17,500 nucleotides of DNA from Salpingoeca rosetta (Eukaryota; Opisthokonta; Choanoflagellata; Craspedida; Salpingoecidae): contig NW_004754903.1 in the NCBI RefSeq assembly GCF_000188695.1, positions 266,671-284,170 of the forward strand, in the 5' to 3' direction. The position numbers and the translations under genes are program-made. Under the pieces are notes generated by a model. The model saw only the letters and a list, made by a program, of their open reading frames with translations. It was not told the DNA's origin and ran no database searches. This document shows positions 1-14,156 of this stretch, one piece after another (positions within the stretch are counted from its first letter, which is position 1; the number at the start of each line of letters is the position of its first letter).

Positions 1-97
1 CCATCACCTCAATTTTAAGCAACTGCGGTCCGGTATACTCCCCTACCCCCTTTAACGTCCCGATTAGAAGCCAACAACTCAATTCCTCCTCCGGCAC

Positions 98-170
<73 letters not shown>

Positions 171-237
171 CCAACCACACACACACACACACACACACAC
201 ACACCACACATAAACAGAAGGTGCCACACACGTTACC
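1..237 (+). promoter_or_regulatory. 5' leader/promoter region of the channel gene with (CAA)n and (CA)n
   Basis: The stretch has no ATG. It holds an uninterrupted (CAA)n at about 99-171 and a (CA)n at about 177-203 just before the start codon. If transcribed, this would be an unstructured, G-poor leader. No TATA box or initiator was recognised, so the transcription start is unknown. Confidence 0.5.
99..171 (+). repeat. (CAA)n microsatellite in 5' leader
   Basis: About 24 tandem CAA units without interruption, 65 bp upstream of the channel start codon. Followed after a short spacer by a CA dinucleotide tract at 177-203. Confidence 0.95.
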
Positions 238-381
238 ATGTCTTCCCAATCACAAGCAACCACCGCCGCCAGCAGCACCGCCACCACCATCGACTTTTCT
301 CCCTCGGACGCGTCGGCGCCAGCACCGAGCACCGCTTCTCGCCCACCACCGCCGCGCCACACCATTGCCAACGGTGCCGAT

Positions 382-412
<31 letters not shown>

Positions 413-614
413 GGGAAGCGGCGTTCGACGCCGCGTTGGAGCGGGGCCGGCGCGGGCGACGCCTCACCCCAACAACGCCATCAACGGCAGCAGCGCTCTC
501 CAAACTCAGGCACACGCTGACTGCCGCTGAAATTGCAGCCGCCTCGTCACCGCCGTTTTCTTCTTCCCCCACATCCTCCTCATCCACTTCCTCCACATCA
601 CCGCCAAGAGCCGC

Positions 615-645
<31 letters not shown>

Positions 646-3600
646 GCAACAGCAACAACAACACCCGCCACTGCCCACACCGCACACGCGGCACACACGG
701 CGTCAACCAAGACACATGACCGTGCGCGTGCGACATCCTGGGCACCGAAGCCCCTCAGTGCGCGCCACCACAGCAACACAGACACATTCCCAACAAGCCT
801 AATCCCCACCACCAACAATGGCACCAACAGCACCAACGGCACTTCCATCGCAGACACTCCGGTCATGGCTACTGCAGAGAGCCTGAACGACCTCAACTAC
901 CACCCGGACGCCACCGACCACGCATACACGCACGCACGCATTCGCGGGCACGCAGCGTACAACCAGGCTGAGGAGTACGACTACAGTCACGACCGCAACG
1001 CACACTCCCCGAGCCGAAGCGAGGCCTGCCTCATTGCTAATCACGATCATGACCACCACCGCCATCACCACGCGAGCGCGAGCGTCCCCAACACCGCCAA
1101 CAACAGCGACAACGAGGAATATGACGACGATGATGGTTATGGCATTGACGATGCTGCGAGCGAGGGAGACCCACGATACGCATCGGCGCCACGCATGACC
1201 CCAAGCGGCGGTGACCTTGAGGATGGGGAGGACTCGCCGCTCACCGTCGCAGAGAAGTGGGCGGAACGCGAGTTTGCCAGCGCAACGCCAAACGGCAGCC
1301 CATCACCGGCACCCACCACGCCCGTTACGGTGGGGTTGAAGAACGAAGGCGCTTACAATGGTGACAGTGGTGGTGGTGGTGGTGGTGGTGGTGGTGGTGG
1401 AGACTGGCAGGCGGTGCAGTGGCGAATGGGCAGCGCCAGCGCACCGACAAGTCCAGTTGGCGATGACCTGCACACCTCGCCTCCACCACCATCAACAACA
1501 ACCGCAACAGCAGCAGCAGGAATGACAACAACAGCCCCGGTCAAGTCGTCACTCAAGCCATCACCAACAGCGCGGCGGGCCACACCTGCCATCCAACCAG
1601 CTGGCACACACGCAGATATGGACCCGGACACGGGTGCACACGCGCACACGCACGTGCGCATTGGGCGGCCGGAGCAGCAGAAGGAGCACGCAGTGGCGGG
1701 AAGGGCGGCCCCCTGGTCCAAGGCGCGGAACAGGGAGGGGCAGGTGCAGGTGTCCGTGAGCGAGCGCACGAAGAAGAGCATGCAGCGGCAGGAGTCTGCG
1801 GCAAAGCGTGAGCGGGATATGCACGACACGAAGGACAAGCGCACTGGCGGCAGCAGCGGTGGCGGTGGTGGTGGCAACAGTGACAGTGCTGACAACGACA
1901 CCAACAAAAAGAGCAAGGACAAGGACACGGAAAAGGACAAGGAAAAGGAGAAGGAGAAGGAAAAGCAGCAACAGGACGAAGACGAGGAGGAGGAAGGGGA
2001 GGAGCCGTGGCTGGTCGAACACTGGCGGCTGACACTCTGCATCGTGCTGTTCATCATCGTGGCTGCCGTTGGTGTGCTGTTCCGCGTGTTCCACCCCAAC
2101 ACCACCATCGCCACCGCGTCCGTTGCTGCATGGGCCATCTTTGTGGACTCGCTCATCGTCCTCATCCCCGTGCTGTGGGTGCTGGTGCACGTGTTGTCGC
2201 GCTGTCTCCTCTTCTTCATGCGTCGCTCGCACCGCTTCCAAGTCCTCTCCTACTACATTCGCACCATGCGCACAGCCGTTGTCCGGTTTTTGTGGAGCGT
2301 GTGTGCGCTTGCGGCGTGGGAGGTGGTGTTTACGCTTGACTTCTTCCCACCGGCGCGCGCGTCCGGTCGCGGCATTCGCACACGCGGGCAGCTGTGGTGG
2401 GTGGCGCGCGTCATCACCTGTGTCATTGTAGTCGAGGCGTTTGGAATCGTGCGCCAGTACGTCAACAAGTCCGTCGCGCTCAAGGTGAGCAAACAGCGGG
2501 AATTGTGGATGGCGGTGGGGGTGGTGGAGGGTTGAAGGTGGTGAAGGTGGTGACGGGAGAGATGAAGGGGGTGTTGCTTCACGTTGTTTGATGGTGTGTG
2601 AGTCGATGCTGAGGCACTGCTTTTCGCACGTTTGTATTGGGTATCTTTCTCCTCTACCATCATGTTCACCACCATCATGTTCACCACCACCACCACTGCC
2701 ACATATCACACTACCACTCTTACTCGAACCCAATAACCCTACCACTCACTCAATCCATCAACCCCTCCCCCTCCCCGTCACCAACAGCGCCGTGCCGAGA
2801 GCTATCATCAGCGCGTGCGTCAGGTCGTCAAGGCCGAGCAGCTGCTCACCCTCCTCTCCCGGCCCATCCCGCCAAAGTACACAGTTCCTGTATGTGTGTG
2901 TACATGTGTGTGCATGTGTGCGTGCGTGTGTGTGCGTGTGTTTGTGCCGTTGAGGAGGCGGCGGCATGATGACGTCAGGGGCATCATTTGTTTGGCACAT
3001 GCTTTCTCGTGTTCTAACCGCCCGTTCTCCTCCTCCTCCTCCTCCTCCTCCTCCTCCTCCTCCTCCTCCTCCTCCTCCTCCTCCTCCTCCTCACCACCAC
3101 CACCACTCTCATCACACCTCACTGCAGGCTGCTGACACAGAAGCACCGCACGGCCAAGAAGCGACCCCGACGACACACGCGTGTGGTCACGTTTCAAATG
3201 CCCGGTGGACACGCCACCAGCAGGAAGCAGCAGCAACAGTCGGGTCAACAGCCCCCACCACAAGGTCATGTGTGTGTTTGTTTGTGTGTGCGTGTGTGTG
3301 TGTGCAGCTCAAGCTATGACTGCACGGATGAGCCAGCTCACGCTTTCGCTCTTGTGTGTGCAGGTGGCGGTGCTGGCGAAGTTGTGCGGCGACCTGGGAT
3401 TCTTTGGCGCAAGGCCGTCGACAAGGTAGCGTTGATGACCAGGGTGATGCGATGCGATGTGATGGTGTGTCATGGCGATGGGTACTGATGGCCAGGCTTA
3501 CTTGATGCTCGCATGCGTGTGCTTGGGTTGTCTTGGCTGTCTTCTTCGCCCACATTACGCACGACCAACCACGCTCAGTCAAATACTAACCACGCCAACG

Positions 3601-3827
3601 ACGCTCAACCCACCATCCAATCACCCACCACATCACCACGTCGCCACATTGCCGTCTGTACTTTCAGATGCGCGCCGATCGTGAGCGGGCGCAACAAAAG
3701 CAGCAGATGAAGATGCAACAGCAGCAACAACAACAGCAGCGACGAAATAATCATACGCTGACGCACGTGTCGCAGTCAGAGGCCGTGCTGTCGTCCACAC
3801 TCCCCCAACAACAGCAACAACAACAGC

Positions 3828-3858
<31 letters not shown>

Positions 3859-4068
3859 GCAACAACAACAGCAGCGACACGGCGCTGGTGCGACATCTCC
3901 CGTGCGTGATGAAGACAGGGATTCGCTCAATGAGTCGCAGGAAACAGACAATTTGTTCCGCACATTGGGCATTCCAGGTGTGAACCGAAATGAAACATGA
4001 ATGTGCATGGTTTGGTTGATTGGTTTGCCGTCTTGCCTGCAAGCGCGCTCGCCTGTGCTTGTGTGTGC

Positions 4069-4113
<45 letters not shown>

Positions 4114-4878
4114 GTTGTGTGTGTGTGTGTGTGTGTGTGCGTGTGTGGCTTCTGCGTTTGCTTTGTGTGTGTGTGTGTGTGTGTGCGTGTGTGTGCTGAC
4201 GTCCTTTGGCGTCTGCATCGACTGCATAACCTCCACGGCTCCCGCGCGCCTCTTCACGACACTCAATGGCCATATTGTGCGTACATGTCTGCACGCTTGT
4301 GAACGTCAGGTGTGATGGTGCAGGAACGTATACCCTCAAAGGTTTCTCTCCATGAGTTGGATCTCGACAAACTCTTCCTCGACGCAAACGCGGTGTGTGT
4401 GTCTGTGTGTGTCTGTGTCTTTGTGTGTGTGTGTGTGTGTGTGTGTCTGTGTGTGTGTGTGTCTGTGTGTGTCTGTGTCTTTGTGTGTGTGTCTTTGTGT
4501 GTGTGTGTGTGTGTGTGTTTGCTGCTTCGTTCGCTTCGATTATCACGCTCTAATCAGCGCATCTCACGCACGGTACCCTGCGCCTTCTCGCACGTATTAC
4601 ATCCCACCCTCACACCCTCTTGCTCACACTGTTTTGTTCAGATCCAACGTGAGCCGTTGTGGGTGTGCAAACGTCAGAAGGCAATCCGAACTTTCAAGGT
4701 GTCGTGAACTGCACATGTAGTAGTGGCACATGTGATGTTGTTACAGACGACAGGAACATGTGCTTTCTCACATCTCTTCAGTCATTACCTCCATGTGTTA
4801 TTGTGTGTCTATTCGTTCCGAATCACCATGACCACCTTCCATCTTGTTACGCAATGTTTCTTGCTTTGTCGGACTTGT

Positions 4879-4918
<40 letters not shown>

Positions 4919-4956
4919 GCACAGTTTCACGCACAAATCCCACAATTCCCCCCCCC

Positions 4957-4987
<31 letters not shown>

Positions 4988-5796
4988 TCCCATCTGCAAC
5001 CTGTATGCTTTCGCTGCCTCCCTGCGCCATGTAGGACGCACGTGCGCTCGGCTCGACCATCTTTGAGTTTTACACGCAATTTGTGGGCGGTGCGAAGCTT
5101 GATAAGCCGCTGGACACGCTACCCGCATCGCTGCTCAAGCAGGCCCTCTCCCACCACCCAAAGGCGCAGGCACAGGTGCTGCTGGGGGGTGGGGGTGGTG
5201 GGATGAAGGGAAGGGGGAGGGTGTTGTGTGTGTGTCTGTGTGTGTGTGTGTGTGTCTGTGTCTGTCTGTGTGTGTGTGTGTGTGTGTCTGTGTCTGTGTC
5301 TGTGTGTCTGTGTATGTGTGTGTGTGTCTGTGTGTGTCTGTGTCTGTGGCTGTGTGTCTGTGGCTGTGGGTGGCTGTGGGTAGCTGTGCCTGTCTGGCCA
5401 CCTGTCTCTCTGTGCATCCACCTGCCTGTCCCGTCTGCCTGACCACACGTGCACTCTCATGCACTCTTCCCTACTTGCATCCCATCATCCTCCGCAACTC
5501 AACACCCCTCTCCCTTCCCCTTCCTCCTTACCCTCCACCTGTCCTCAATAGGTTGATCCACTGCTTGACCCGACGGGCGTGAAGGAGTTGTCACGACAGC
5601 ACATCATGTCCCGCTGCACGGAGCTCTTCCTCGAGCGCAAAAACCTGTCAAACACGCTCTCGGACCTCGATTCCATCATCACCGCCATCGACACGTTCCT
5701 GGCATATGTCCAGGCCATTGTCCTCTTTCTCTCGCTCATTGTCGTCTTCAGCTCGGGCGAATTCTCCGAAATCACTGTCACCGCAGGTATGGTTGA

Positions 5797-5864
<68 letters not shown>

Positions 5865-6652
5865 TGTCTGTGTATGTGTGTGTGTGTCTGTGTGTGTCTG
5901 TGTGTGTCTGTGTATGTGTGTGTCTGTGTATGTATCTGAAGGCAAGCGCAGAAACGAAAGTCATCACACACAAACACCACTCTTCCTCCCCCTCCCCCTT
6001 CACCCAGCACTCATTCACACTCCCTCGCTTCCTCCCTCCCTCTGCTTGTGTTTGCCAAATAGGCACGACGATCCTTGCGCTGTCATTTGTGTTTGCGGAC
6101 ACGTGCAAACACACGTTCAACTCCTTTGTGTTTCTGTTCAGCCGGCACCCGTTTGACAGCGGCGACCGCGTGCAGATTGGCGGCGTTGCTGTGAGTCGTC
6201 GAGAGATGCACCCGTACATGGTTGCGTTGCATGAGTCGATGAGTGGAAGAATGTAGCCTGCGCGGAGGAGTGGGCGACTGAGTGGCTTGTCGCGCATGTG
6301 TGTGTGCATGCATGCATACGTGTGTGTGCATGTATGCATGTGTGCATATGTGTGTCCGTGTGTGCATGTGTGTGCTGCGCCGCCTCCTCAATCTCGCCTG
6401 CTCAACCCTTCCAACGTTGCCGAATCTTTTTTTGTGGATATGTGTGCGTGTGTGCACTGCATGCCAGCCTGCGCTGTATGTGCAGAAGATGGAGCTCCTC
6501 AATACGACATTCACGCACTGGAACGGCACCGTCACCACAATTCCAAACCACATCCTCTACCAAAAGGTACTGAACGTCTGCATGTGTGTATGTGTGTGTG
6601 TCGAAGAGTATTGTTGTGCGCTAGTCATGATTACAGCCACACCCCTCACGCA

Positions 6653-6735
<83 letters not shown>

Positions 6736-8068
6736 AATGCCTCACACGCACATAACACACACACACACACAATGCCTCACACGCACATAACACACAACAC
6801 ACACAATGCCATGCCCCTGCAGGAGATTTACAACATCCAGCGGTCTGGGATGATGTGGGATGAGATGATCCTCAATGTCGACTACCGCACGCCGACATCG
6901 AAGCTCGATGCGCTCGAGGAGTCATACAGGTGCTGCACATGGCCTGGGCAAGGAGAGGGTGGCAAAAACGCGCGCGCGCGTGTGTGTGTATGCAAGCGTG
7001 TGTGTGTGTGTGCTTCTGTTTATGCGTGCGTGCGTGTGTGTGTGTGTCTGTTTATGCGTGCGTTCACATGTGTACACGTATACTCGTGTGCTTGTAGCGG
7101 CAGTGTGCGGCTACACCAACACTTTGCGCTTGCGGTTTCAATGCCACTCACGTGCCACCCAACCAACACCACCATCATGTTTCGTCATCGTCAACACCAT
7201 CACGTACTCACCTCCACCCCTCCACCACCACCACCAGGCAATGTCTGCGCGATCACCCAATTGACTTTGATGAGAGCAACAGCTTCTTCCTCCTCTCGCA
7301 GCTCGAGGATATGAGCAGACTCACGGTCAGTTGGCGCACGTGTGCGCATATATGTGTGTATGTGTGTGCGTGTATGCGTGTATGTGTGTGTGTGTGTGCG
7401 TGTGCGTGCATGTACATCTGTGTGTCTGTGCGTGTGCATGTATGCATCTGTGTGCGTGTGTGTGTGCGTGCGTGTGCGTGCATGTACATCTGTGTGTCTG
7501 TGCGTGCATTTGAACGACGACTCCTGCCTTGTCTTTCTTGCCCCAGCATCTGCCGTCGCCACGCTCACGCTCACAATCACTAACACCATGTTACCTGCAC
7601 TTTGCCGCTGTCTGCAGATTGCGATGTACTACGCACATCGCACAAACTGGCAGAATGGTGAACACGTCTTCCGCCGCTCCATCCTCCTCAAACACCTCAG
7701 GGTACGACATGCATGCATGCGTGCGTGTGCACGTGTGTGCACGTGTGTGTCTGTGTGCACGTGTGTGTGTGTGTGTATGTATGTGTGTGTGTGTGTTCAC
7801 GTGTGCATTTACACTGTACTCAACTCGTGAACGACAGCCAGTGTCACACAGTAAGTTCACCACACCCTCATTGCGTCCCCTCCCCTTCGTTCCAACACAC
7901 CAATCGCAGGCTGCGTGCGACAAGCTTGGCGTTGCGTACTACCCACCTGTGCAGCGTGCAGAGCTGCTGACGCCCTACCCTGCTGGACTCGGGCCCCAGC
8001 AGCAACAGCACCAGCAGCAACAGCCACAGCAGATGAGCGGTGGTGGCGGCGCTTTCAGAGCACAACCC

Positions 8069-8071
<3 letters not shown>
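238..8071 (+). CDS. MscS-family mechanosensitive ion channel, 14 exons, ~1,313 aa
   Basis: Exons as I read them: 238-2484, 2788-2889, 3141-3264, 3364-3425, 3668-3979, 4324-4392, 5035-5175, 5552-5786, 6063-6190, 6486-6566, 6823-6929, 7238-7325, 7618-7701, 7910-8071. The ATG has a good context (ACC ATG) and an in-frame TAA lies 27 nt upstream. Residues 1-590 are low-complexity and probably cytosolic: Asp, Thr and Gly runs, then a Lys/Glu-rich stretch. Four hydrophobic segments follow (~597-617, 626-661, 683-704, 721-743). Residues 784-949 form a basic, polyQ-bearing insert, and ~1020-1040 resembles a degenerate EF-hand region. TM5 is ~1067-1086. The pore helix has [13 protein letters not shown], followed by [12 protein letters not shown] (MscS beta-domain entry) and later [11 protein letters not shown]. 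This matches the eukaryotic (fungal/plant-like) MscS family, which gates on membrane tension. The C-terminus is Gln-rich. The family call is firm. The borders of exons 3 and 5 are less certain: 3128 is an alternative acceptor, and donor GTGAAC at 3980 was chosen for frame. Confidence 0.87.
379..411 (+). repeat. GAC/GAT triplet run encoding poly-Asp
   Basis: Eleven consecutive Asp codons (GAT at the edges, GAC inside) at residues 48-58 of the channel. Confidence 0.9.
613..662 (+). repeat. CAA-type triplet run read as poly-Thr
   Basis: The same CAA/ACA microsatellite as in the leader, here read in the ACA frame as a Thr run from about residue 126 of the channel, with two AGCA interruptions giving Thr-Ala. 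Confidence 0.9.
1366..1401 (+). repeat. (GGT)n run encoding poly-Gly
   Basis: A tandem GGT run encoding about 11-12 Gly at residues 377-388 in the disordered N-terminus of the channel. Confidence 0.9.
2893..2943 (+). repeat. TG-rich tract after donor of channel intron 2
   Basis: Imperfect TG/GTGC dinucleotides begin directly after the donor GTATGT at 2890. Confidence 0.8.
3028..3092 (+). repeat. (TCC)n pyrimidine tract in channel intron 2
   Basis: About 21 TCC units on the transcript strand, followed by CACCACCA and the acceptor region (AG at 3127 and 3140). It acts at least formally as a very long polypyrimidine tract. Confidence 0.9.
3806..3873 (+). repeat. CAA/CAG run encoding poly-Gln in channel exon 5
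   Basis: Mixed CAA/CAG codons give about 23 consecutive Gln near residues 893-915. A shorter Gln run lies at 3716-3741 in the same exon. The tract sits in the linker between the fourth hydrophobic segment and the conserved MscS core. Confidence 0.92.
4061..4195 (+). repeat. (TG)n tracts in channel intron 5
   Basis: Two near-pure TG arrays separated by TTCTGCGTTTGC, inside the intron between 3980 and 4323. Confidence 0.93.
4393..4519 (+). repeat. (TG)n/(TCTG)n tract at donor of channel intron 6
   Basis: The repeat starts in the donor GT itself and runs ~127 bp as TG with interspersed TGTCTG and CTTTG variants. Confidence 0.93.
4880..4987 (+). repeat. Two (CA)n tracts near acceptor of channel intron 6
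   Basis: CA arrays at 4880-4914 and 4960-4987 flank a segment with a C9-10 homopolymer. They lie 48-155 bp upstream of the acceptor at 5034 and are complementary to the donor-side TG array in the same intron. Confidence 0.93.
5222..5358 (+). repeat. (TG)n/(TCTG)n tract in channel intron 7
   Basis: A compound TG array starts ~45 bp after the donor at 5176 and decays into TGTGGC units up to about 5390. Confidence 0.92.
5800..5934 (+). repeat. (TG)n tract at donor of channel intron 8
   Basis: A TG array with TATG and TCTG variants begins ~13 bp after the donor GTATGG at 5787. Confidence 0.93.
6293..6380 (+). repeat. TG/CATG-rich tract in channel intron 9
   Basis: Imperfect TG with repeated GCATGCAT and TGCATG blocks in the intron 6191-6485. 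The CATG blocks are locally palindromic. Confidence 0.8.
6657..6804 (+). repeat. (CA)n tract and 35-bp direct duplication at acceptor of channel intron 10
   Basis: A pure CA array at 6657-6728 is followed by a ~35-bp unit (starting AATGCCTCACACGCACATAA) at 6736 and again at 6771, with a third partial start at 6805 just before the acceptor at 6822. Confidence 0.9.
6978..7085 (+). repeat. TG-rich tract in channel intron 11
   Basis: CGCG followed by TG arrays with TATGCG interruptions, ~48 bp after the donor at 6930. A short duplication of TCTGTTTATGCGTGCG is visible. Confidence 0.85.
7341..7508 (+). repeat. TG-rich tract with 72-bp-spaced direct repeat in channel intron 12
   Basis: TG array beginning ~15 bp after the donor at 7326. 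A 36-bp block starting CGTGTGCGTGCATGTACATC occurs at 7399-7434 and again at 7471-7506, so a 72-bp unit appears duplicated. Confidence 0.88.
7706..7808 (+). repeat. TG/CACGTG-rich tract in channel intron 13
   Basis: TG array with repeated GTGCACGTGTG blocks starting at the donor GTACGA (7702). Confidence 0.85.
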
Positions 8072-8106
<35 letters not shown>

Positions 8107-8141
8107 TGAGGGGTCCCTGTGGTGGTGGTGGTGGTGGTGGT
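8069..8141 (+). repeat. (TGA)12 stop-codon run and (GGT)n run at channel 3' end
   Basis: The stop TGA at 8069-8071 is the first of twelve consecutive in-frame TGA triplets (8069-8104). A (GGT)n run follows at about 8120-8141. Confidence 0.95.
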
Positions 8142-8581
8142 GTGAGGTGAAAGCAGAGAGTGCACAAGTGACTTTGTGCGTTGGCAGAACTTGAGCTTGA
8201 TGGAGTGGAGAAACTTGTGGAGAAACTTACATCTGCATCAAGACGATACACCTCCAACTACTTCTTCCACTTGTTATGTTTTCGTGACGTTTGCTTGCTT
8301 GCTTGCGCGATGTATTCGTGTTTGTGAAGTGTTACTTACCACGCTGTTATTCGTCCGCCTCTTTGTGACTCGCCTGTGATGACACTTCACATGCCCATGC
8401 GCTGGTTTTTGTCCGGGTCAGTGTGCTGTTCAGAGTGTAGCTCGGTCTGTTAGTTCGGTGATTTTCGTCTGCTATCATGTCTAATGTAACGTTGTGCGCA
8501 GTGGCACGCATCGCACGCAGAAGGACACAGTTCTTCCACAACAGAGAACACACCCACAAAGCTATGCACCAGCAGCAATCC

Positions 8582-8582
<1 letters not shown>

Positions 8583-8662
<80 letters not shown>
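8583..8662 (+). repeat. (CA)n array, pure, ~80 bp
   Basis: Uninterrupted CA dinucleotides in the convergent spacer between the first two genes. Confidence 0.97.
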
Positions 8663-8664
<2 letters not shown>

Positions 8665-8819
8665 GCTACGAAGGTGGTGTGCCACCCAGTGTAAGATGAG
8701 GCGACAACTCAAGCCGCTCCGACGTTTTAACCTCTCCCTCTCTCTTCTTCTCCAACACGCTAACTCACAGAAAGATGCAGTGTGCATTCCGACATGGTGT
8801 GTGTCACCACGTGCGATGC

Positions 8820-8877
8820 GGACACACACACAGACAAACACACACACACACACACACATACGCACATACACACACAG
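8820..8877 (+). repeat. (CA)n tract in 3' UTR of receptor kinase gene
   Basis: Just downstream of the kinase stop codon on the minus strand. On the transcript strand it reads as TG. Confidence 0.88.
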
Positions 8878-8890
8878 TGCTGTTGTGACA

Positions 8891-13836
<4,946 letters not shown>

Positions 13837-13851
13837 AGTTGCTTCTTGACT

Positions 13852-13968
13852 CCTTTGAGAGAAGAGGAGGAGGAGGAAGGGACGCGAGAAAAGGAAAGAA
13901 CGAAAGAAGGAAAGAGAAAGAGAGGAGGAAGGAAAGGAAAGGCGAAGAAAGGAAGAAGTAGCACAAAC
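13852..13968 (-). repeat. Homopurine/homopyrimidine tract upstream of kinase start
   Basis: Nearly uninterrupted GA-rich sequence on the plus strand, beginning ~15 bp upstream of the kinase ATG. On the kinase transcript strand it reads as a C/T-rich leader (CTTTCC and CCTCCT blocks). It may be a polypyrimidine leader or a promoter element. Confidence 0.6.
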
Positions 13969-14150
13969 CAAAACGCCAACGCCTGCAAAACAAACAAAAC
14001 AGAGGAAAATAAAAAATAAAGCAGGAGCGAGGCGATCGCGTGGCTGGAAAAATAGATAAAAGCATGAACAAACTTTCGGCACAAGGCCAGGAGTGGTGGG
14101 AGGACCACCAACGGAGTGGCGAAGACAACTGTGGTTAACAACATCATAAA

Positions 14151-14156
14151 ATGTAG
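14151..14156 (+). promoter_or_regulatory. Candidate start-stop uORF (ATG TAG) upstream of Cys-rich gene
   Basis: ATG followed directly by TAG, with A at -3, 44 bp upstream of the main ATG. A longer upstream frame (14064-14138, 24 codons plus TAA) also precedes it. Both matter only if the transcript starts upstream of them, which is not known. Confidence 0.35.

Larger units (their letters stand above)
5552..7325 (+). other. MscS pore and beta-domain coding exons (8-12)
   Basis: Exons 8-12 of the channel gene carry the conserved core. Exon 8 has a helix ending in [19 protein letters not shown], then TM5. Exons 8 and 9 share a split Gly codon (TAG|GC) that joins TM5 to the pore helix. Exon 10 encodes the beta-domain strand with [17 protein letters not shown], and exons 11-12 encode the MSGMMWDE-like strand and the following helix. 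Phases are consistent throughout (1, 0, 0, 2, 0). The hallmark Asp-x-Gly-Asp-Arg-Val after the pore helix is present, so there is no sign of a broken pore. Confidence 0.85.
8072..8890. other. Convergent intergenic/3' UTR region
   Basis: An 819-bp spacer between the stop codons of the channel (+) and the receptor kinase (-). It holds the TGA and GGT runs, a pure ~80-bp CA array (8583-8662), a second CA array (8820-8877) and an 11-bp direct repeat (TGGAGAAACTT near 8204 and 8216). No gene is supported. I saw no AATAAA on either strand, so the polyadenylation sites are undefined. Confidence 0.6.

Noticed and set aside
1561..2745. Long minus-strand open frames opposite channel exon 1 (also 1353-2219 and 15-896)
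   Set aside because: They are antisense shadows of a GC-rich, low-complexity exon. Their products are Ser/Pro/Leu/Val runs with no domain, while the plus strand has a start codon, transmembrane segments and family motifs.
3668..4000. Separate small polyQ gene starting at the ATG at 3668
   Set aside because: The ATG follows a TTTCAG acceptor and the frame joins exon 4 (ILWRKAVDK) in phase 0. It reads better as an internal exon, with the TGA at 3998 reached only if intron 5 is retained.
3776..4546. Minus-strand His-Thr-rich frame
   Set aside because: Translation of TG/CA arrays, which have no stop codons in any frame. The frame spans introns and exons of the channel gene.
7341..7508. CRISPR-like spaced repeats
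   Set aside because: Repeat blocks are TG microsatellite with one 72-bp duplication. There are no unique spacers or palindromic repeats, and the host is eukaryotic.
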